From Tyto alba (taxonomy: Eukaryota; Chordata; Aves; Strigiformes; Tytonidae): a DNA stretch of 64,000 bases. The position numbers and the translations under genes are program-made. Below the pieces are notes generated by a model. It saw only the letters and a program-made list of their open reading frames with translations, did no database searches and was not told the DNA's origin. The DNA lies in the NCBI RefSeq assembly GCF_018691265.1, contig NW_024881313.1, forward strand, positions 768,501-832,500. Direction: 5' to 3'. This document shows, piece after piece, positions 25,931-39,649 of this stretch; position 1 is the stretch's first letter; each line of letters starts with the position of its first letter.

Positions 25931-28900
25931 CTGAATGTTCTTTCTCTTGTTGTCAATAAATTAGCTTTACTCTTTATTGAGACATCAAGGTCATAGACTG
26001 TGTATTAGAAAATGGATTTCTAAAGACCTCTTCACCCTAACACAATTCCACATAAACTAGTGAGTTTGTCAGCATGTCCAGTCTTCTTCCCAAGAAGCTA
26101 GAAGTAAGTCCAGAGTTTTGGTCATTTACTGGCCACTTTTCAGCAACCTTTACTTGAGAAGAGCACAATCAAGGGAAACCTTGAGTAAAAATTCAGTCAT
26201 GTTCAGGGAAGAGAAGTGGTCTCTGGTTATGGCAATCCTAACTCAACTTCATAGTATGGCTGTGATAGACATAGGCATCTGTTCTAATCAGCCTAAGTGT
26301 CTTCGCAAAAGATAAGGGAGAAAAATAAGCAATTTCTCCCATTTTTTAAGTGGAGAAAAATACACAAAGGTAGGCTGCAATGTGCAGACACCCTATATGT
26401 CTACTTGGCATGAGGTGAAGTAAACTTGCAAGTTCCCATTCATGTCTGCTGACTATGGCGGACCGGCTCAGATGCATCTATATTTGGTTGGATGAACCCC
26501 ACATTATGGACAGCTCATAAGCTATTCACAGCTGATATATTAAATTCGACTCAAAAATCAGATGACATAAGTGCTGACATTGTATTGTATGTTTACAGAG
26601 GAATGGTACAATTTATCAAGCTGTTATGCTTCTAATTTTACCTAAAGACAGTCTTAAGGGAATTTGAGAATTCAGAAGAACTGGATAGAAATATTAGGAG
26701 AGGTGAAAGCAAAAGGAATTTACCAGTGGAGAATCTCGGGCACATACACAACTAACAAAACCAAATACTGATCTAAAGTACCACAAATATTAATATGAAG
26801 TCTTATATTTTATACTATTTTTTCACTCTATTTAAGTGTATTGCAAACATAAGATTACTTTCTTTGTTACTGATGATTTTGACCTAAAGCTAGCTCAGTT
26901 TTTGCTGGCCACCTCTGAGGTAAACAGTCAGCACTGATTTCTACGAAGGCAAAAGCTTTCATTGGAGCAGAGAATGGAAGAGATAACATGGAGTGTGCAA
27001 ACCTTTATCAGTAATATCTCTGGACACTGAGGAGAGGGAAACATAAAAAGTGAGTAACCTGAGAAATGCAAGGAAGAGAACGTGTGAAGCTTTGAACCAC
27101 TCAGTTTCAGGAGCAAATTTTCTATTTATAAAAGAAAGCATAAAGCAAACATACCAATTAACAATCTGGTTATCTGAACATTTGTAGGTTCTATGTCCTT
27201 ATTTGTGAAGCAAATGGGTACCCTCAAGTCGAATGTAAAAAGAAATGTGAACACAGCTGTTTAAACTGAAAACACCCCACTGGTGCAGACCCTGAAGAAT
27301 CACAAGTTCATTGCAAGTTTATCTGATATAAAAAGATGAATCAAGTGTATGGGATTTAAATGGCTAAATTTTATGAATGAAAGAAGCTATGACTATAAAC
27401 AATGCCTTTGTAGCTTTTTAAAATATGATTTTAAGATTGTGAGAGGAATAGAAGAACAATTAAATTGTCTATTTTGAAAAATGCTTGAGATCATTTAGCA
27501 AACATTTGGTATAATTCTCTGTTTTCATCTGCGGAGTGAGAAGCTTTAAGTCTGTGTGCTTCTAAGAACTAGTTCTTAGAGACACAAAGTTTTAGCAGTT
27601 GTATTGAATATGCACTTGTCTGTGGGTATATGTGAATGTGCATATGTGGTGTTTCTGTTCATGAGCCAATGGTTGATTGCAAAAAAATTTCACACAGCAT
27701 CCAAGTTGGGAAGTTAATTAACTTGTAGGAAAATATTGATACGAGTCCCTGGAATAAGAGGAAATGCTTCATTTTGCTAGACATCAGCGTCAACCCTAAG
27801 TGACCCTCCCGCATAAAAAAAATTCAGTTAGGTCTTTTTTATAGTCTCCAAAGCCCATCATCCTCAAAGCACAGATGCATTAGAAACCAGGTTTTGCTTA
27901 TTTCTGGAGCTCTCAGAATTATATATTTCAGCCTCCTGAGAGACAGAATTTAAAGTTTACAAATGCTGTACATTTGCCATTACTAGGTGGAAAATCAGAC
28001 AATGCATTGCATTCCTTGTTTGTTTATTCTTTTAAGGATATGCTATCCATTTTCCTGAAAAAAAAAAAATCTGAAAAACATTATATCACACTCTGTAGAC
28101 TGTAATATGAGCATAATCTGTAGTGGAAGAGGTCAACAATGTAGAAGATCCAAGTGAATGCTTGTAAACAGAAGTAGGGATCTTGCTTGAAAAGCTCCAT
28201 CCTAACTCCAAATTAAAGCCTGATCTCCCTTTATTGCCAGTGGAAAATTTCCCAAAGAAGCATCCCTTGGAAAGAAACATGATTACAGTTTTGACTAGAA
28301 ACATATGACTTGGAAGAGCAGTGGCAATGTCAGTACCATACTAAACATGGATGGAAAATGAACTGTTACTCTATACACATCACTTTCTCATGATCCATCT
28401 GTAGTAATCCTTGTTCAGCACCCTTACTTCTCCTGTTGCTTTTTCTGTGCCAATAGTCCCAGGTGCAATATTAAGGGCTTTATGTTTCACCTTCACCTGG
28501 TAGAGATTTGCCATATGGGAAAGCAGGAGGAGGTAACAGCAGCCATGGCCCATAGGTTAGGGCTCCGACAGCAGCTTGGGTTAGGGTGCCAAGGTGGTGC
28601 CCCTTGCTTCCTGAAAACCAGCCTGTGCGACACCGTAGCAGCTTCCAGGGCAGCACTACGGCTACACTCTCTGTTTGTAGAGATGAAGCTTGTGTCTTTA
28701 GGTATCGGTAGTGGACAATTATGGCTGTCTTGTTTCAGTGGGAGCTGCTTTTCTTCCTGCTCTGGTCCTGCTGTCGGGCTCTGCCTGACCTGCTGATAAC
28801 CACCGAGTTAGCTCATACAGACCATAACTTCATGGTTGTTTGGGAAATGTAGTCTTGTCCTATTGTGGCCAGACAACTGATAGAAACGGACAATGTTAGG

Positions 28901-30551
28901 AAACCTGCTTGCCGACAAGTATTTCTGGGAAGGGGTATGCCAGGAAATGTGCAGAAAACCTGTCAAAAATCTGCCAGAAGACATTTTAAAAATCTTTTCC
29001 TTAGGCTCTTGTCCTGGATAGTGTTTTATCTAGAAGAGATATGTGCAGCAGAAATGATGTGCCAGTTTTCTGGATGTTATGAATAAGATGTAGCTTTTGA
29101 TAGTAAAAAGTGGAGGAGGAATCTGAAATGCATGTTGGTTTTCCTAAACATTAGCAGCCTGAAATTTAAAAAATAAACCCAGGGTTTTTTGTATGTCTCT
29201 ACATAATAGTTTTGCTTTATTTTTTCTGGCTTAATTGAGTAGAGGAGCATAACGAGACTATTTTTCTTCATCATATAAAATATTTTAAAGTTCACTAGTG
29301 ATGACATGCTGTCAGAATGCTTTGTTTCCCAAAGAGGATAGTCAGGGGATGACACAATGGCCTGTTTCCTGTGAATCAAAATGGAATACTGCCTATATAG
29401 AAGAACTTGGCAGTAAAAATATAGTCTGTGCTGATTTTTAATGTTATTTCCATGAGGAGGACCTTTATCAGGTTGAGAACTGTACTGAAACAAATTGTTA
29501 ATTTGTCAGACAAAAAGAGGGGATTATTGCTTCTAAATATATTCTTTGCATGGCTGCTCATTTACAGGTGTCCAGAAACAGGGGGTTTATCTTGCTCTTT
29601 TGCTTTCCATAGCATTGCAATTGAGCTGTAAGATAGCTGTACTCTTCTTTATTGTCTGTAGCTTCATTGCTGTTTAGCTGATTATTTTTCAGAATAGGGA
29701 AGATTGCAAAAATTATTTTGGGGTTCAGGAATTCTTTATTATAATAATATTTCCATCACTGGCCAGGACATTTAATTAAGAATTTTGCAGGGGAAAAAAG
29801 AAGGATTAGGGAATGAGCAAACACAAGAATATCCTGGCAATTCAAATGTTTTTATTTGGTGCTTGCAAAACAGGAATGAATCAACATCAGTATGAAATAT
29901 TCAATTATTTGAATTGGCCACATTTGTTTGCTGTATGTTTAAATCCTTAATCTACACCCTGGGCTCTGTTTGAAATAACAGTAAATCTCTGATTCTCTGA
30001 TACAGAGGAGATGTTCACAACTCAGGAGACATGGTGAAATTAACCTCTTAATCTTTTTCCAGTTTTGATCCAGTTTCAGGTAGATCCATATCTCCAGGAA
30101 TACTCGGTCTGCCTTATGTATCTGTCTGCTCTTAGGTATCGTCTGTGCTCTGTGTCAAAGTCATATTCTGACTTTGCATAAATGAGTGCTTCTGCAACCC
30201 CCAGGAAACCTTCCCATGGTTGCCTGGGATTGCATGGATGCTATTTTCCTTTGCACTGCAGAGCTGTAGGGGGGCAGTGTTGCAGCTCCCTAGCAGTTGT
30301 CTCCAGAATGATTGCTGTTCCTTTCTTTGGACTTGATGCGTTGTTAAGAAGCATCCTACTAAATCTAGCCTTAATCCCTTTGCAACTTCCTCTAAAAATG
30401 TTTGGCCTCTGCTTGCGATTTATAGCTGGGACTCCTGCAAGTTTCAACCCAGGTATCAACAAAAGTCTTCTTGTTATCTTTCTCTTAGCATTACCTTACA
30501 TTTTAGCAGAACTCCTGGCCCTGTTTTTGGAACTGCTTTCATTGGCCCTTT

Positions 30552-31346
30552 TGAACCTCATGAAGTTCAACAAGGTCAGGTGCAAGGTCCTGCACCTGGG
30601 TTGGGGTAATCCCCAGTATCAGTACAGACCAGGTAATGAATGGATTTGGATCAGTCCTGTAGAGAAGGACTTGAGGGTACTGGGGGATGAAAAATTGGAC
30701 ATGAGCCGGCAATGTGCACTTGAAGCCCTGAAAGCCAGTCATGCCCTGGGCTCCATAAAGAGCAGCATGGCCAACAGATTGAGGAAGGTGATTCTCCCTC
30801 TCTACTACACTCTCATGAGACTTCACTTGGAGTACGGCATCCAGTTCCGGGGTCCCCAATAAAAGAAAGACATAGACATGTTAGAGTGGGTCTAGAGGAG
30901 GGCCATGGAAATTATCAGAGGGGTGGAACACCTCTCCTCTGAAGAAAGGCTGAGAGAGTTGGGGTTGTTCATCCTGGAGAGGTGACGGCTCTGGGAGGAC
31001 CTTACTGTGGCCATTCAATACTTAAAGGGGACTCATAAGAAAGATGGAGAGATACTTTTTTTTTTTTTTCACCAGGGCCTGTAGTGACAGGACAAGAGAC
31101 AATGTTCTTTAAATGAAAGAGAGTAGGTTTAGATTGAAAGAAAGAAATGTTTTACTATGGGTGTGGTGAAACACTGGGATAGATTGTCCATAAAAGTTGT
31201 GGATGCCCCTTTATATTGAAGGTCTTCAAGGTCAGGTTGGATGGAGCTTTGAACAACCTGATTTAGAGGAAGATGTCCCTGCCCATGGCAGGATGTTTGG
31301 ACTTGATCTTTAAAGATATCTTCCAACCCAACCAATTCTCTGATTC
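30552..31346 (+). mobile_element. CR1 LINE, 5'-truncated, with reverse transcriptase C-terminal remnant and 3' UTR
   Basis: About 795 bp match the 3' end of chicken-repeat-1 (CR1) non-LTR retrotransposons. 30558-30860 still reads as the C-terminal end of the reverse transcriptase ORF: LMKFNKVRCKVLHLGWGNP, then EKDLRVLGDEKLDMSRQCAL, then VILPLYYTLMRLHLEYGIQF. It is then broken by TAA after RGPQ and by further changes in the LERVQRRATK-type region. The 3' UTR continues with the familiar GTGACAGGACAAG, GGATGGAGCTTTGA and CCCTGCCCATGGCAGG stretches. It ends in TTCCAACCCAACCA and CTCTGATTC, a degenerate form of the 8-bp ATTCTATG-type CR1 tail. Full-length CR1 is about 4.5 kb, so this is a dead-on-arrival copy. 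A T-run at about 31056-31069 interrupts it. Confidence 0.95.
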
Positions 31347-34300
31347 CTCAGGATTTATTTGAACAGTGTTAGGATTATGTTCCAATTAGGGAATTAGTAG
31401 TCTCCTATGCTTATGATGAGCAGCTGCCACCTCTTGCCACATAGAATACAGAGAGCTTAGAGGAGTTTGTTCATGGGTACAAATGCATATATACCATTAA
31501 AAAAAATGATTAAAAAGTTTTATTTTTATTTAAATTAAATTTTTATCAAGGGTGCTCCATCCTTCTGTGATTGCTTTCAGTAGAAATTCAGGTTTCTAGG
31601 ATGCGCGTTCTCCTGAGGAAGCAAATGTTAAACTTATCTTAAAATAGCCTAATTTTGTGTCATTTCAACTTGCTGAACATTATAATACCTATCTTTGAAT
31701 TCATCTCTGTAACTGTAATGTGGATATAAATTATCTGACCATACTTATTTCCTGGTTGCTGTCCAGTTTTTGGACTGCAATGTGTGCTTTTGGTAAATTG
31801 GTTTTGATTTATCCAGATGATTTATTTCCAGTATGTATACAATAGCATCACCTATGTTTGGTCTTCTCCAGCTACCATCTTTGTTGGCATTCAGCTCTGT
31901 GGCCTCATTCAAGGTCCTTACGGATGTCTCAATGCTGGTGGTCATTTGGCAGTTGCCACCTGCAGATTGTACTTACTTTGTGGGTGCAGGTAGGATGTTG
32001 TTCTTCACACAGGCTGAGCTTGTAGCATGTGCATTTCCACCATATGTTTGATAGCTCACAGTTTCTTCAATATATTGCTCTCCAGTCACTCAGCACCTAA
32101 AGAACGGATGTTTGTGCTGCTCCTTTTTGCCATGTCAGAATGCATGGACTTTTAACTAGTCTCCACCGACTCTCATGTCCATAACTAACTGAAAAGGTCT
32201 GAGGCAGAAGCACCCCATTCGTACAAGCTCATGACTACACTATTAGATAAATGCCCATACAGTGGCTTATAGTGTATAGACCTGAAGGCATTTTCATGAG
32301 CAGTGTGGTAGGCTGGAAATGATCACTAGACAAAGGGCTCCACATACCTAAAAATGACACACAGCAAGCTTTGTTTTCTCTGATTTTTTTTTTTATTTAC
32401 TTAAGTGGTTTCTTGTTATTGTTAAAACAATTAATAGGATCTAAATATCTCACATGCTTGTTTGTTTAACTGATGATTAGTAATAGCATAAGAGTAGACT
32501 TTCTGAGTTATCTCATCCTGCCTTACACATTTGCTGGAGGAGCACTGCACAGTGTGCTGACAGATAACTTGCTATTGGAAAGTCGTAGTATCCAAGGCAA
32601 AGGCAATAGCACAGACTTTATGGGGACCGAGGGTCCCTCAGGCTTTTGCTTTGCATGCAAAACATTCTCGTAAAGGAAATTAAATGAAGTACTCTTCAGT
32701 TTTGTCAACTCTTGACGAGTGAAATTACTTAAAACTAAATTTTGTAAAGCATTTTAAATAATGTTTTAATCGGTTGATGTTTACACCCTTTGTCTTAATA
32801 GCACTCAGATTAAAAAGATCAATGATTATTTTATTTTGCAAAGACTATAAAACTTTAATGGGTTGCATAGTAAGTATAACTCATAAAATCTACGGTTTAA
32901 ATATGGATGGTCATTAACCTGTTTTTAAATAGCTGCAATTAAAGTGAGAAGGAACTACTTAAAGTAATGATTTGAGTACTGTAGTCTGAGGAGGAAAAAG
33001 AATGATAGAAATCTAAAATCAGTATTATTTCTGTTGATGAGACAGACATTTAGAAAGATATAAAATAACACATGAATCTTTCCTAGCCTTAGGCTTGTTT
33101 GTGTTTCTAACCTAGCTGAATAACTATTTGCTGATTTTTTTTGTACAACCTTCAGTTTTTTCTTCTTGGGAATTTCAAAGATATCTGTTGACAAAAGCAT
33201 GAGTTTTCATGACAGGTAATTTTACACATAGTAAATACATTCCTAAGCACAATTACCTCATTAATTGCTTATTCATAGTATGCAGTAACAGTGCTGTTGT
33301 TATTCAAGAACTTGTCCTAAAACACACTCACTTTTATCCTTTATGGTTATGAAGAGATTTGGGGCTCTTTCTTTCCAGCTCTAGTCACAATAGTTTGGGC
33401 TGGTAAACGGCATATACTGAAGATTATCTGAAGTCATTATATGATGCACTCTCTGATGGAATATTTTGGTAATGTCCATGTTCTCTCTAATTTATTTTAT
33501 CCTAACATTTTTTTGATAAGGGAAGAAAACCTCCAAAGGTAATATGTTGGACTTGTACAGTAGAATTGGATATAGAACTCCAGATTCTCATGCAACTACT
33601 GTTTTTCCTGGCATCTTTCCTTTGGCTCTAATGAATGCTTAAACTAATAATGTGTAAATATCCATGCAAATTAAATTAGTAATCAAAATATTTCATAAAA
33701 ATAGTACAAAAGTTTGTATCTCTCAAGAAATCAGTGTTTTTTCTTTTAAATATATTGATTTATATAAAATAGATTAGTATCGAAGTCTTACTATTTAAAA
33801 GAATACAAATCAATGGTTTTCTGTCAAACATTATATTTTGTCCAGAATTAAATGCTTTGTGAAGTCATGAGTAAAAGGTTTTAGATGACATATTGCACTT
33901 ACATATTTTTTTTATCAGAAAGAATAAAAAAAAATAAATAAATTGTATAGTTTCCTTACACAGCAAAAAATGTTTAGAATGAATTGTAAAAGCTGTCTTA
34001 ACAGCTCACAGCAGAAGGCTGAATAGTCTATAACTGAATGAAAATTAGAGAGAAAAAATAAAAAGATATATAGGAAAGAGACATTCATAGTTACAGTTAG
34101 ACATGGTGTAAATCCTGCTGGAAAGCTGACCAGCAGAAGTTTCTTTCAGTAGTTTGCTGTTGTGAAGTTGCTAGGATGTTTAAATGGCAGAGAGAGTGAT
34201 TCTAAGGAACGGAGGCCATGACAAGAGTTCCTGCAGTTGAACCAAAAAACCCTGTGAAGGGAATATTTAAAGAAAATTTTAGGGGACTGATATTATTTTA

Positions 34301-36529
34301 AGTTATTCCTGGGACATTTGTCAAGAAGCCAGTAAAGGTGTAAACCTGCAGCCTTTACTTCCCTTTGTTTCTGTGCAGTTTTCACTAGGTTTGTCTGTAG
34401 TCCATCACATCTATGCTTTGTTAAAAACCCAGGGAACTATGTCTACCTTACAAAGATATCAATTTGGGATCCTGAAAATCATATAGGCCAAGTATAGTTT
34501 TTTTTTTTGTTCTTGAGCTAATCAGCTCTCCACTGTCACAAAAGTCAAGTAGCTGATCTGATGTACCTATGCATCTTTAGTTTCAACAGATAGGGCAGAC
34601 ATGGTACCTGAGGGTGGTGCAATCGGATTCTAACAAGGTAACAAAAGCCAGGACCAGGCCTTTCGCTGACAACTTAGGGAAGAGCAGAAGAGTAGAGAAC
34701 ACCTATAGCAACGCTTGCCAGACAATGCCTCCAGTGAGGTATATTTTAGGCAGTTCTTGAGCCAAATGTGTTGTCTTGGCATGTGATAGCCCTCCATGAG
34801 GTAACATGCTGTACTGGATGGAATCAGCAGGAGAGTTTGTTTATTTTAACTACTAATGAGGTAATTTGAGTTCCCTCATTCCCTTCTCCAGATGGTGCCT
34901 AATATACCCAGGCAGGGAGATATGTAGGAAAATTTCCTTGGGCAACCTAAGTAGCAGAAAGACATGGGAGCATATGAACGATGTCTTGCTATAAACAGTA
35001 GAAGTCTAAGGATGATTTTTAAGGTGCTATGCTTGTGGAGCTGGAAATGGATGAAGAAGTGTCTATCACCTTTACTCATATTTTGTGTTTGAAATGTACT
35101 GATTTGCTAATGGATTCAACCCATTACTTTACTGGTGTTGTTAGAACTCAGATGACAAAGATAAATCACAGGGGTGATGCGAGAGTTAATTATAGAAGTG
35201 CCCTCCCAAATGGCACTATCACCTCTGCAAGCAGCAAAAAGCTATTGGTGTTAGGAAGTAATGAGTAGTGTCTGGGAGAGGAGTGGCAGTGTGGAGACAA
35301 CCAGTGAAAGGATTGGAAAATACTGGATATATGGCGTTGGGCTTGGAAGAGAGGTGAGAGGAAGAGCAGAAGGCTTTCGAGAAGAGAGACTTAGAAATAT
35401 CTCAGAACAGGTATTTGAAAGATGCATTTGCTTCACACAAACACACACACACGTACAGAAACATAATGGTGGAATCATTGCAAAGCAAGTTAAAGTACCC
35501 AGTTTCCACATAAACAGTCATTACATCTTTGTTCCTTGCAGGAACATTTCCTTTCCTTTTTAGTTGAATGCTTTTCCCAGTAAATTAGTATCTCTTGGAA
35601 CTTTTTAAATCAAGTTTGTTCTGTCTAAATCTATCTTATTTATTTTAATTTTACAGAAGCTATATCTGCTTGAAACCTAATTATGTTTTTCATTCTAAAA
35701 TTGAAAGAAAAGAGAGAAATTACCTCAGTACTTACTGAAAATATGTCTCAAACTGAATTAAAACAAGCACAAAATTAAAAAGAGTCTGTGCTTCTGAAAT
35801 CAGAGAAAATCCTTCTTTAAGAACAAACCCTCAGACACTATAAAATGTCATAGCTCCACAGCTGTTCATTCTCTGTTCCTCAGTAAGGATTCCCTGATGA
35901 AGGGGAGTTGTTCTTAAATTTCTGTGCACAAAGAGGATAGCATATATTTTTGGTCTTAAGTGCCTTTCTTTTCCACTAAGCAAAGCAATAAATAAAGGTA
36001 AAGTCTACCTCAGCAAATTCTGTGTATGCATGTCTCCTCTGTAGTGTCATTAAAAAAAAAATATCTCCATCTCTTCAAACAGGCTGAGTTTCTACAATGT
36101 GAAGAAATGTCCTTTTCAAATGACACCAAATTGCACAAAAACCATGGATCTGAAAATTAGTTTTTGTTTTATTTTATATGCTAGGACATCAACATTCAGT
36201 TGATTAGGAAAAGTTGTATTTCATTTAGAAGCATTTCCTTTAGCTGTTTCTTCACAAACCACTTCAACTTTTCTAAAAGTCCTTCAATTTCTTGTTTAGA
36301 AGCTGCTCTGATTCGGTAAGAGATTTGGCACACAAATTGTTGCTGACCCTGACAGTAAATAGTTCTCTCTGTGAGATACTAAATTTAGTGTCCCTTGAGC
36401 AACTCAGGTGAAAGTAGAGGCAAGCAAAATTCTGTAGTTAATGGCATATGTACTAATAACAGGAAATTATTAACTTTGAATGTAGACAAGTAAGAGAAGG
36501 AAGTGTTAATTTTGGTAGAATTAAAACTT

Positions 36530-37601
36530 TGTCGTGGTTTAGGCCTGGTTGGCAGCCAACCACAATGCAGCACCTCTCTCTCCCTTCCCCTCCGGCAATG
36601 AGAAGGGACAGAGAGCCAGGCTTGGGGTTCGAGATAGGACTGGGATGGGGAGAAATTCCCCTTTATGATCACGAGCAAAAGGCAGACTTGTTAGGGGAAG
36701 AAAAAAAAAGAACATACATTTATTACAGAGACTAACAACACATAACAGAGTAGGACAGTGAGAAGCATTGCCACATCTTGAGAACACCTTCCCCCCACCT
36801 CTCCCTTCTTCCCGGGCGCAGCTCTGCTCCCGATATCTCTACCTCCTCCCCCAGTGGCGCAGGGGCAGGGAATGGGGGGTGCAGTCAGCGCTACCACTTT
36901 CCTTATCTTTGGTGAGGGGAGTGTCCGGAACTTGTTCCTCCTGCTCCATCGTGGTCCCCCTCTCACAGGAGACAGTCCTCCACAAACTTTCTCCAACATG
37001 AGTTCCTCCCATGGGCCGCAGCGTTCCCCACACTGCTCCGTCATGGGTCACTAACTTTCTCCGACTGGATTCCCTCCCACGGCTGCAGCTCTTCCCGAGC
37101 TGCTCCGGCGTGGGACTCCCCCGCATGCTGCAATCCTCCCAGCGCTGAATTACAGCAGCGGGGCTACCTTTTCCCATGAGACCCCGGCCTTCTTCGCAAA
37201 CAAAACCTTGATCAGGCAAGCAGGAGCCACAGGCCATAAATCAATGTCTGCTCCACCATAGATCTTCATGGGTGGCGGGGGGGGCCGCCCTGCCGTCTCA
37301 CCACAGGATACAGGGGGGTCTCTGCTCTGGCACACCTCCCCCCTCCTTTCTTCCTCTGTTCCCCCACTGACCTTGGTGTTCATGCAGCTGCAACAACTCC
37401 TCCTCACAAGTCCAACTGCCCGTCACCACGTCCCTTCTTAAATATGTTATCACAGAGGTGCAGCTGATTGGCTCAATTTTCCAAATAGAAGTGGAGCTAA
37501 CTTGGAGCTGGGGGAGCTTCAAGAAGCTTCTCACAGGGGGCTGCCCCGATAGCCCCCTCCCCTGCCACCAAAAAACCCCACCACTCACTCAACCCAGAAC
37601 A
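36530..37601 (-). mobile_element. Solo LTR of the same endogenous retrovirus family (copy 2)
   Basis: This is a GC-rich block of about 1.07 kb, beginning TGTCGTGGTTTAGG on the + strand and ending CCCAGAACA, inverted relative to copy 1. Shared segments with copy 1 include the CTCTACCTCCTCCCCC and AGGAGACAGTCCTCCA stretches and GAAGCTTCTCACAGGG near the end. On the minus strand, taken as sense, AATAAA lies at 36719-36724, about 190 bp before the LTR end, which suits R/U5 anatomy. CpG is more frequent than in copy 1, hinting at a younger insertion. No internal retroviral genes flank it and no clear target-site duplication was found, so the ends may be off by a few bases. Open frames of 80-130 codons on both strands are compositional. 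Confidence 0.82.
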
Positions 37602-38003
37602 AGTGACTTCTCATTTCTGTAACAGGGAGTGATAGTGCATTCGTGCGCTGCAGTCTCTGTTTTCTGCTCTGATTGGTGTTTTGAAAACTAGACTAATATT
37701 CATAGAAAACTTGGAAAATGTAATGTGCCTGAAGAGTCCTACAAGTGATAAATGTTTACAGATATCTGCCCTGTGAAAGTTTTTATGCTTCTATCATGTG
37801 TACTTTTGAGTTACAACCCACTGAACCTGTCCTGCCCCAAACTCCACAAAATGTTTATCAGTGTTGGGTTATCAGGGTTTGTCAGTGATGATTGCTTGGT
37901 ACTATCACCTATTTTCTGTTTTCATGTGAATATCTGTCACAGCTATGCTTAAGGCAAATTTATGCCTTAATGCCTAAAGGCTTTATTTTCATTGCTTCAT
38001 CCA

Positions 38004-38008
<5 letters not shown>

Positions 38009-38034
<26 letters not shown>
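38009..38034 (+). repeat. Poly(A) tract (about 26 A)
   Basis: An uninterrupted A-run in unique sequence. No AATAAA lies in the preceding 30 bases, so a polyadenylated retrocopy origin is not supported. Confidence 0.85.
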
Positions 38035-38036
<2 letters not shown>

Positions 38037-38816
38037 TATTGTTAGAGGTAAGTCCTACTGTTACTGTTTAATCTGTACTTGGACTACATTATTGGTCCAT
38101 TTCTAGATAGGCACATGAAAATATTGCATAAAAGTAAACTTTTTTGTGTTGTTGGAAAGTTTGCCTGGAATGATTTACTGCAGCAATCTACAAGTCTTTC
38201 TAGTGCTGTTGAATAGTTCTCCCCCTATCCTATACCTTTCACCTCTATTATAGTATCTTCATCAGAAGCATATGGCTCTATCTACTGAGCATTTATTATC
38301 TTAGTATTCATATCTGATTTTTATTGCCATCACTGTCTGTTGTGTTTTCCTTAGGTAGATGGTTAATTAAAGGAACTATTTTGAATATATTTGGATTAGA
38401 CCTTCTAATCAATCCTCAAAAACTGATTTAAACAAAGACTGTAAATGAATGTATTTGATTTATGAAGACAAATGTCTTAATCCAATTGTGTATTAGACCT
38501 CAAATTTATATTCATGTAATGATTTAAAAAGGAATATGGTAGATCTCCATGAACTTAATGGTAGAAAGCGCAAGCAGGTCGACTTCCATAGACATTTCTG
38601 GATTTTACATGGAAAAAAATAGAGTTTTTGTACAGAGTGGGAAAAATAAATGTTGAAACAAATTTCCGATATTTTCTTTCAGTTAGAAATTTGCAGTCAT
38701 TAAATAAATTTATTCACAATAATGATAATGCCAATTAAGAGATCAGTGCTGAAGATTAGTATATTTAAATATCTTAGTAAGATCTGAGATACCTGAGGCC
38801 ATTCCAATATAAAGGA

Positions 38817-38832
38817 AAAAAAAAAAAAAAAG
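38817..38832 (+). repeat. Poly(A) tract
   Basis: A-run of about 16 bases; simple repeat. Confidence 0.75.
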
Positions 38833-39649
38833 TCTGGCTTTTGGTTCTCTCACCTCTACATGCTTGACAGTTCAAGCATATGTCAAAGTATGCCCCTAAG
38901 CCACAAGTGTAGGAGGATATATCCAAATCATACTATGACCTTTTTTGCAGAAATTTTAATTAGAGTGGATAAGATGTATCTGACCTAATTTGATGTCTAA
39001 AAGCAAAGTGTCCAATCTGAACCAACCATTCCACCACTTTCAGAGTCAGTGCAGAAAGATGGGCAACCACAGAAGACAACTTATCCCATCTGAGATGCTT
39101 ACCTGTGATGGCATTAATCATCTGCAGGAAATACTTATCTCCAGTAAATCCTATATTGACTGTGCTGTCTTGCAGTGCTATACGTGAGGTAGCTAGCTGA
39201 TGCAGGAAATTCCAGTTATAAAATAGAAGTAGTTATTTTGACAGTGAGTGCAGTCAAACACCATACTGGTTTTCCCAGAGAAGCTGTGGACTCTAGATCC
39301 CAGGAGGTACTCGGAACTTCACTGGAAGAAATCCTGTGTGAGGGCCTAGACAAGGCTGCCAGTTAGTGCTGCACTGAGAAATAGGGAGCTGGAGCAGGTG
39401 ATGTACAGAAGCATTTTAACAAACTAAATCATTCTGTAAATTCCAAAGGCTTACAGCAAAGCAGAGAGAGTAAGACTATTGTGTTTAGAAGAGATAAGAA
39501 ACCATGAAGGGGAGGTGGTGAAGAAGCAAAGCAGGAAGGATTCTGTCCAGCCTGAAATGCTGCTGAATATTTCAGTTCAAGCAATGCAAGGTTGATAGGG
39601 AGAAGTAATACATAGTGTTAGATCAACAAGCTACTTTCAAGTGCATAGC

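Noticed and set aside
28554..28587. Two GGTTAGGG words suggesting interstitial telomere repeat
   Set aside because: Only two isolated copies with unrelated sequence between them; no tandem array.
28482..28796. 104-codon + strand open frame as a gene
   Set aside because: No recognisable domain, atypical cysteine/serine/glycine-rich tail, and no splice or promoter context.
29077..29493. 138-codon minus-strand open frame as a gene
   Set aside because: Low-complexity lysine/tyrosine/phenylalanine-rich translation of AT-rich DNA; no domain recognised.
36539..37588. Open frames of 66-132 codons on both strands near 37 kb
   Set aside because: Same reason: they sit inside the inverted second LTR copy and mirror those of copy 1.
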